Shown here: one piece after another, positions 28,164 through 31,412 of the stretch | How positions within the stretch are numbered: position 1 is the first letter of the stretch | Layout: each line of letters opens with the position of its first letter | Assembly (NCBI GenBank): GCA_943704415.1 | Contig: CALSCO010000475.1 | Span: forward strand, 1 to 31,412 | Length of the DNA stretch: 31,412 bases | Reading direction: 5' to 3' | Source: Parvularia atlantis | Taxonomy: Eukaryota; Opisthokonta; Rotosphaerida | Made by a program: the position numbers and the translations under genes | The notes under the pieces: model-generated | Told to the model about the DNA's origin: nothing | Database searches by the model: none | Seen by the model: the letters and a program-made list of their open reading frames with translations, nothing else

Positions 28164-31100
28164 CTACTGGCGCGCCGCATTGCGCCGTGCGGCCTGGCGG
28201 GCCTGGCGCGACGTCGCGTCGGGGGCCGCGGTCGCAGCCGGTGCGGACGGCGCGGCTGGCTGCTTGGGCAGGGCCACGGCGACGACAGGGTGTGCGCGCG
28301 CAGCCTCGGCGCCAGCGTCGATCGGCTGCACCGTCGTCAGGCTCTCGATCTGGAACCGCACCTGCGCGCCGCCCGAGGGCGTCGGCGTGACGGGGCCCTG
28401 CCGTTGCTTGCTGTCAGGTCAATCGCACGCGCGGTTGGCACGCACCGCGACCGTCCTGCTCACGATCGTGTCGCCCTCGAGCTGCGTCGACTCGAGCTGG
28501 TACACGTCCGCGCGGGCCTCCTGCTCATGTTTGTCAGCGACAGGCGGGTGCGAGAGACTGCAGCAGCGGCTCACCACGCGACCGTCGCGCGTCGGCTTGA
28601 CGAGGTCCTTTAGACGCATCGCCGTCTTGGCGGGGCTGTTGGCCGGCAGGGCGGGACGCGTCGCGTCGGCGCCTGCAGCACCCGCGCCGTCGAAGTGTCA
28701 GCAGTCGAACGCACACGAGCACAATCAGACACGCGCACCGGGGATGAGCACGGCGTCGCGGTCGAGGTGGCGCAGCACGCGCTCGCCGCCGGCCGCCGCC
28801 GGTGCCGCCGCTGCCTTGACCCGGCCCGCACCGCGCCGGGGCCGGCCGTCGGCGTTGACGGCCGTGGCCGCGTTGAGCAGCTCGTTGCGCTCGCGGACCT
28901 CCTCGCGCAGCCCGTCGGCCAGCGCCATCTCGGACTGCGCCCGCGGCGATCAGCGTACACGCGAGTGTGCAAGCCAGCGCGGGTGCACACACCTCGAGCT
29001 GCTCGCGCAGGTGTTGCAGCTCGCGCTGCTTGTGTGTGATCACTTCGACCGACTTGCCGCTGACCTCGGCCATGACCTCGTCAATGCGCTGCGCCTGGTG
29101 CACCCCATGTGAGTGCGCGCACGCTGTCGTCTGTCGACGCGCACCATCGTGTCCTTGACCTCGCGCAGCCGCGCGTCGAACGCCATCTGCTGCGCGTGCA
29201 GCTCGCGCTGGTACTGCTGCTGCTGCGCCTCGCTGTCCTGCACAAGCTGCTGGATCTGTGTGCGCGCGCTGGACGGGTCAGCCGACGGCCGAGCACAGAC
29301 CGACGCGACGCGCCTTGGCCAGCGCCTGCGTCTTCTCCTCGTTCTCCTCCTGGCGCTTGCCCTGCGCGCGGGTCGTCAGCGCAGAGGCGGCAGCGAAGTA
29401 CGACGATGGCGCGCCTCCGACTCGTGCAGCAGTGCCTGCAGCCGCAGCGCAAGCTGGTCGCTCGCCTCGAGGTTCTTGAGCGCCTCGTCCAGCTGCACCT
29501 GCAGGAAGCGTACTTGCTGGTCGAGCTGCAGCTCGCGGTCTGCACAGCGGTCAGTTAAACGCGCGCGCGAACAGACTTGGGGCACGCACCAGACTGCAGC
29601 GTTGCGGCGAGGCGGCTGCCGCCAGGCGTGCGCAGCTGGCGAGCCTGAATGCGCGCGTGCGTGAGCGAGCACGGCCGCCGCAACGACGAGACGTACACAC
29701 CTGCTCCTCAAACGTGGCCTCGGAGCGCATGCCCAGCCGCTCGAGCTTCTGGATGTTGTCCTGGATCAGACGCTCGCGCTCGGTCTGCGCCTGCTGTAGC
29801 AGCTCCTCGGTCTCGTGCAGCTGGCGCTTGAGCGTGTCGATCGCGCTCAGGAACGCCTCGCGCTCCTCGTCGTCCATCGCGCCGTCCGTGTCGTTGTCGT
29901 AGCTAGCGGCGGCCGGTGCGCGCGCAATGGCTGGGACAGGCGCGGCCAGCGCGGGGGCTGCCGCCTTGCTGCCAAAGACAAAGCCGCGGAAGCCGACGGC
30001 CTTCTTAGCCTGCACGGCGGGCGGCTGCGCCTTGGGCGCGGGTGGCCGCACGGGCGCGTCGGCCTGGCGACGGCGGACTGGTGGCCGGCAGCGTGTGTCA
30101 GCAACCGCGCGACGACGAGGTAGGTGCGGGTACGCACTCTCGTTCAGACCCGTGTCGACGCGCGCGACCACCTGCTCCTTTGAGCGCACGTCCTTGGCCG
30201 TCGCCGACAGCTCCATTACCTTGCACGTCTCGTTGTACAGCGCGGCAGACGGGTTGACGTTGACGATCATAACCTGCGGTGGCGGTGGCTCAGTGCACGC
30301 GTGGTGGTACGAGGCGGGCGACGCGCACCGCCTTGCCCGTGCCCTCAAAGTACGGCTTCATGAGCTTGGTCAAGTCCGTGTCGGCGTAGGGGATGCGCTC
30401 GTGCGACCGCGTGCGCTTCTGCAGCTTCTCGAGCACCTCCTTGAGCTTGGACAGTGAGAGGTTGATCTTGCTACCCTCAGTCAGCAGCAGGCCTGGCGCG
30501 AGCGGTGAGCTCGACGCTGCGCAGGTAGCGAGCTCAACACTGCGCAGGCGGCGATGCGCACCCTCGTTCTCGGTGTTGTTGGCACGCTCCGACCCGGCCA
30601 GGTCCGCGATCGTGATCGCCGACAGGTGCGCGTTGCCCTCGCCGCCCTCGAGGATGTAGCCGTTCTCGACACGCAGTTTGACCACCTTGATCGTGTAGAT
30701 CGCGTGCGAGCGCGATGATGCGCGGTTGAGCTTGGTCGCCGAGACCTTGCGGTTAGCTTGGGCGCGCACGATGACCTTGAGCGCCTCCTGTGCTCGCGCG
30801 TGACGCTGTCAATACGCCTGTGCGCGCGCGTCTCCTTGCGCAACCTTGAACGAGCGCACGCGCACTTCCGTCAGGCCCTTGATGTAGCCAAAGGGCGACA
30901 CCTCGACCTTGGGACGCTTGACGTTGTTCTGCTGCGACGCGCCCTTAGTAGCAAGCAAGGCGCGCACGCGCGGACGGGCGCGGGCACGCACGCGCTTGCT
31001 GCCCTCGCTCGGCGGGTCCACGAGCAAGTCGTACGCGAGCTCGTTGTACAGCTCGCCGCAGGACATCCAGATTGCGTAGCGGTAGTTGCGGTCGACCATG

Positions 31101-31412
31101 ATCACTGCGCCTGCGTGTAAGCACGGCGGCGGCCCGTAAAGGCAGCACGCGCGCACGCGCACCCTCGTTGTCCGGCAGCTCGGGTACCTCAAAATCGTCG
31201 TCGTCGAGCGCGTGCGGCGAGATCAGCTCCTCCTCCTCGACGGCGACGGTCTTGGCCTGCCCAGCGGTCAGCAGCGGCCGTGCCACAGAGCGCACGCGCG
31301 CGCGCGTGAGCACCTTGCCCTTGTTGCGGGCGAGGCGGAACGTGTCGGCGAACGAGTAGTGGTTCGGGTTGGAGCACGCGTCGGGCATCCTGCGCTCGCC
31401 CTCGGCGTCTGG
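28164..31412 (-). CDS. Kinesin-6 (KIF20/MKLP-like) motor, N-terminus outside window
   Basis: A microtubule motor of the cytokinesis-linked kinesin-6 family. The window holds most of the motor after the P-loop, which lies off the right edge. Motor motifs in order: NYRYAIWMSCGELYNELAYD (KIF20-type 'IWISFFEIYNELLYD'), SPFGYIKGLTEVRVRSF, switch I NRASSRSHAIYTIKV, switch II ITIADLAGSERANNTENEG, KINLSLSKLKEVLEKL, IPYADTDLTKLMKPYFEGTG and MIVNVNPSAALYNETCKVME. Before the IW motif is the family's characteristic acidic insertion (EEELISPHALDDDDFEVPEL). The neck and coiled coil follow (AFLSAIDTLKRQLHETEELL, RLIQDNIQKLERLGMRSEAT), then a tail with QVRFQIESLTTVQPIDAG and an Ala/Pro/Arg-rich end. The stop is at 28164-28166, 88 bp from the convergent NF-kB stop. 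Confidence 0.9.

Noticed and set aside
1-31412. tRNA, rRNA or snRNA genes
   Set aside because: I found no A/B-box pair with a cloverleaf or conserved rRNA core in the spacers; the spacers are too short and GC-rich to hide an rRNA unit.
1-31412. Transposons, LTR elements or viral copies
   Set aside because: No transposase, reverse transcriptase, integrase or capsid-like frame, and no long direct or inverted terminal repeats were seen.

Overview
This window comes from a GC-rich, gene-dense eukaryotic nuclear genome. Every gene I can read is broken by many very short introns, mostly about 30-70 nt. Nearly all introns start GTGCG and end in CAG, AAG or TAG, often with a CTGAC- or CTCAC-like branch site just upstream. 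There are no bacterial operon signals, transposons, viral copies or RNA genes that I can see. The gene content points to a unicellular opisthokont, most likely a single-celled holozoan: a Rel/NF-kB protein with ankyrin repeats, a kinesin-6, TFIIIC subunit 1, a RasGEF and Cdc37. This placement is inference; the sequence does not name a species.

Layout, left to right. 73-883 (-) is a SIN-type Cdc14-like armadillo protein that continues off the left edge. 1019-2523 (+) is the Hsp90 cochaperone Cdc37. 2586-4875 (-) is a phosphoglucomutase/phosphomannomutase. 5035-5475 (+) is a small protein like mitochondrial ATP synthase subunit e. 5655-6389 (-) is an unrecognised membrane protein. 6510-7040 (-) is an unrecognised polyQ-containing protein. 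7287-13597 (+) is the large B-block-binding subunit of TFIIIC. 13734 to at least 14756 (-) is a single-pass membrane protein whose N-terminus I cannot settle. 15552-20837 (-) is a RasGEF, interrupted by a short assembly gap. 21018-23908 (-) is an ABCG-type transporter whose ATPase motifs are degenerate. 24088-28075 (+) is an NF-kB p105/p100-like protein. 28164 to the right edge (-) is a kinesin-6, truncated at its 5' end by the window.

The genes sit mostly as head-to-head pairs sharing 130-250 bp promoters (Cdc14-like/Cdc37, PGM/ATP synthase e, polyQ protein/TFIIIC, ABCG/NF-kB). Several are tail-to-tail with 60-180 bp between stops. There is no obvious pathway cluster; this is a compact stretch of housekeeping and signalling genes. 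The features most worth a second look are the full RHD-NLS-Gly/Ser-ankyrin NF-kB, the ABCG protein with Walker A, Walker B and signature motifs all altered, the rigid GTGCG splice-donor rule with probable GC-AG exceptions, and a 33-bp tandem repeat in one shared promoter.
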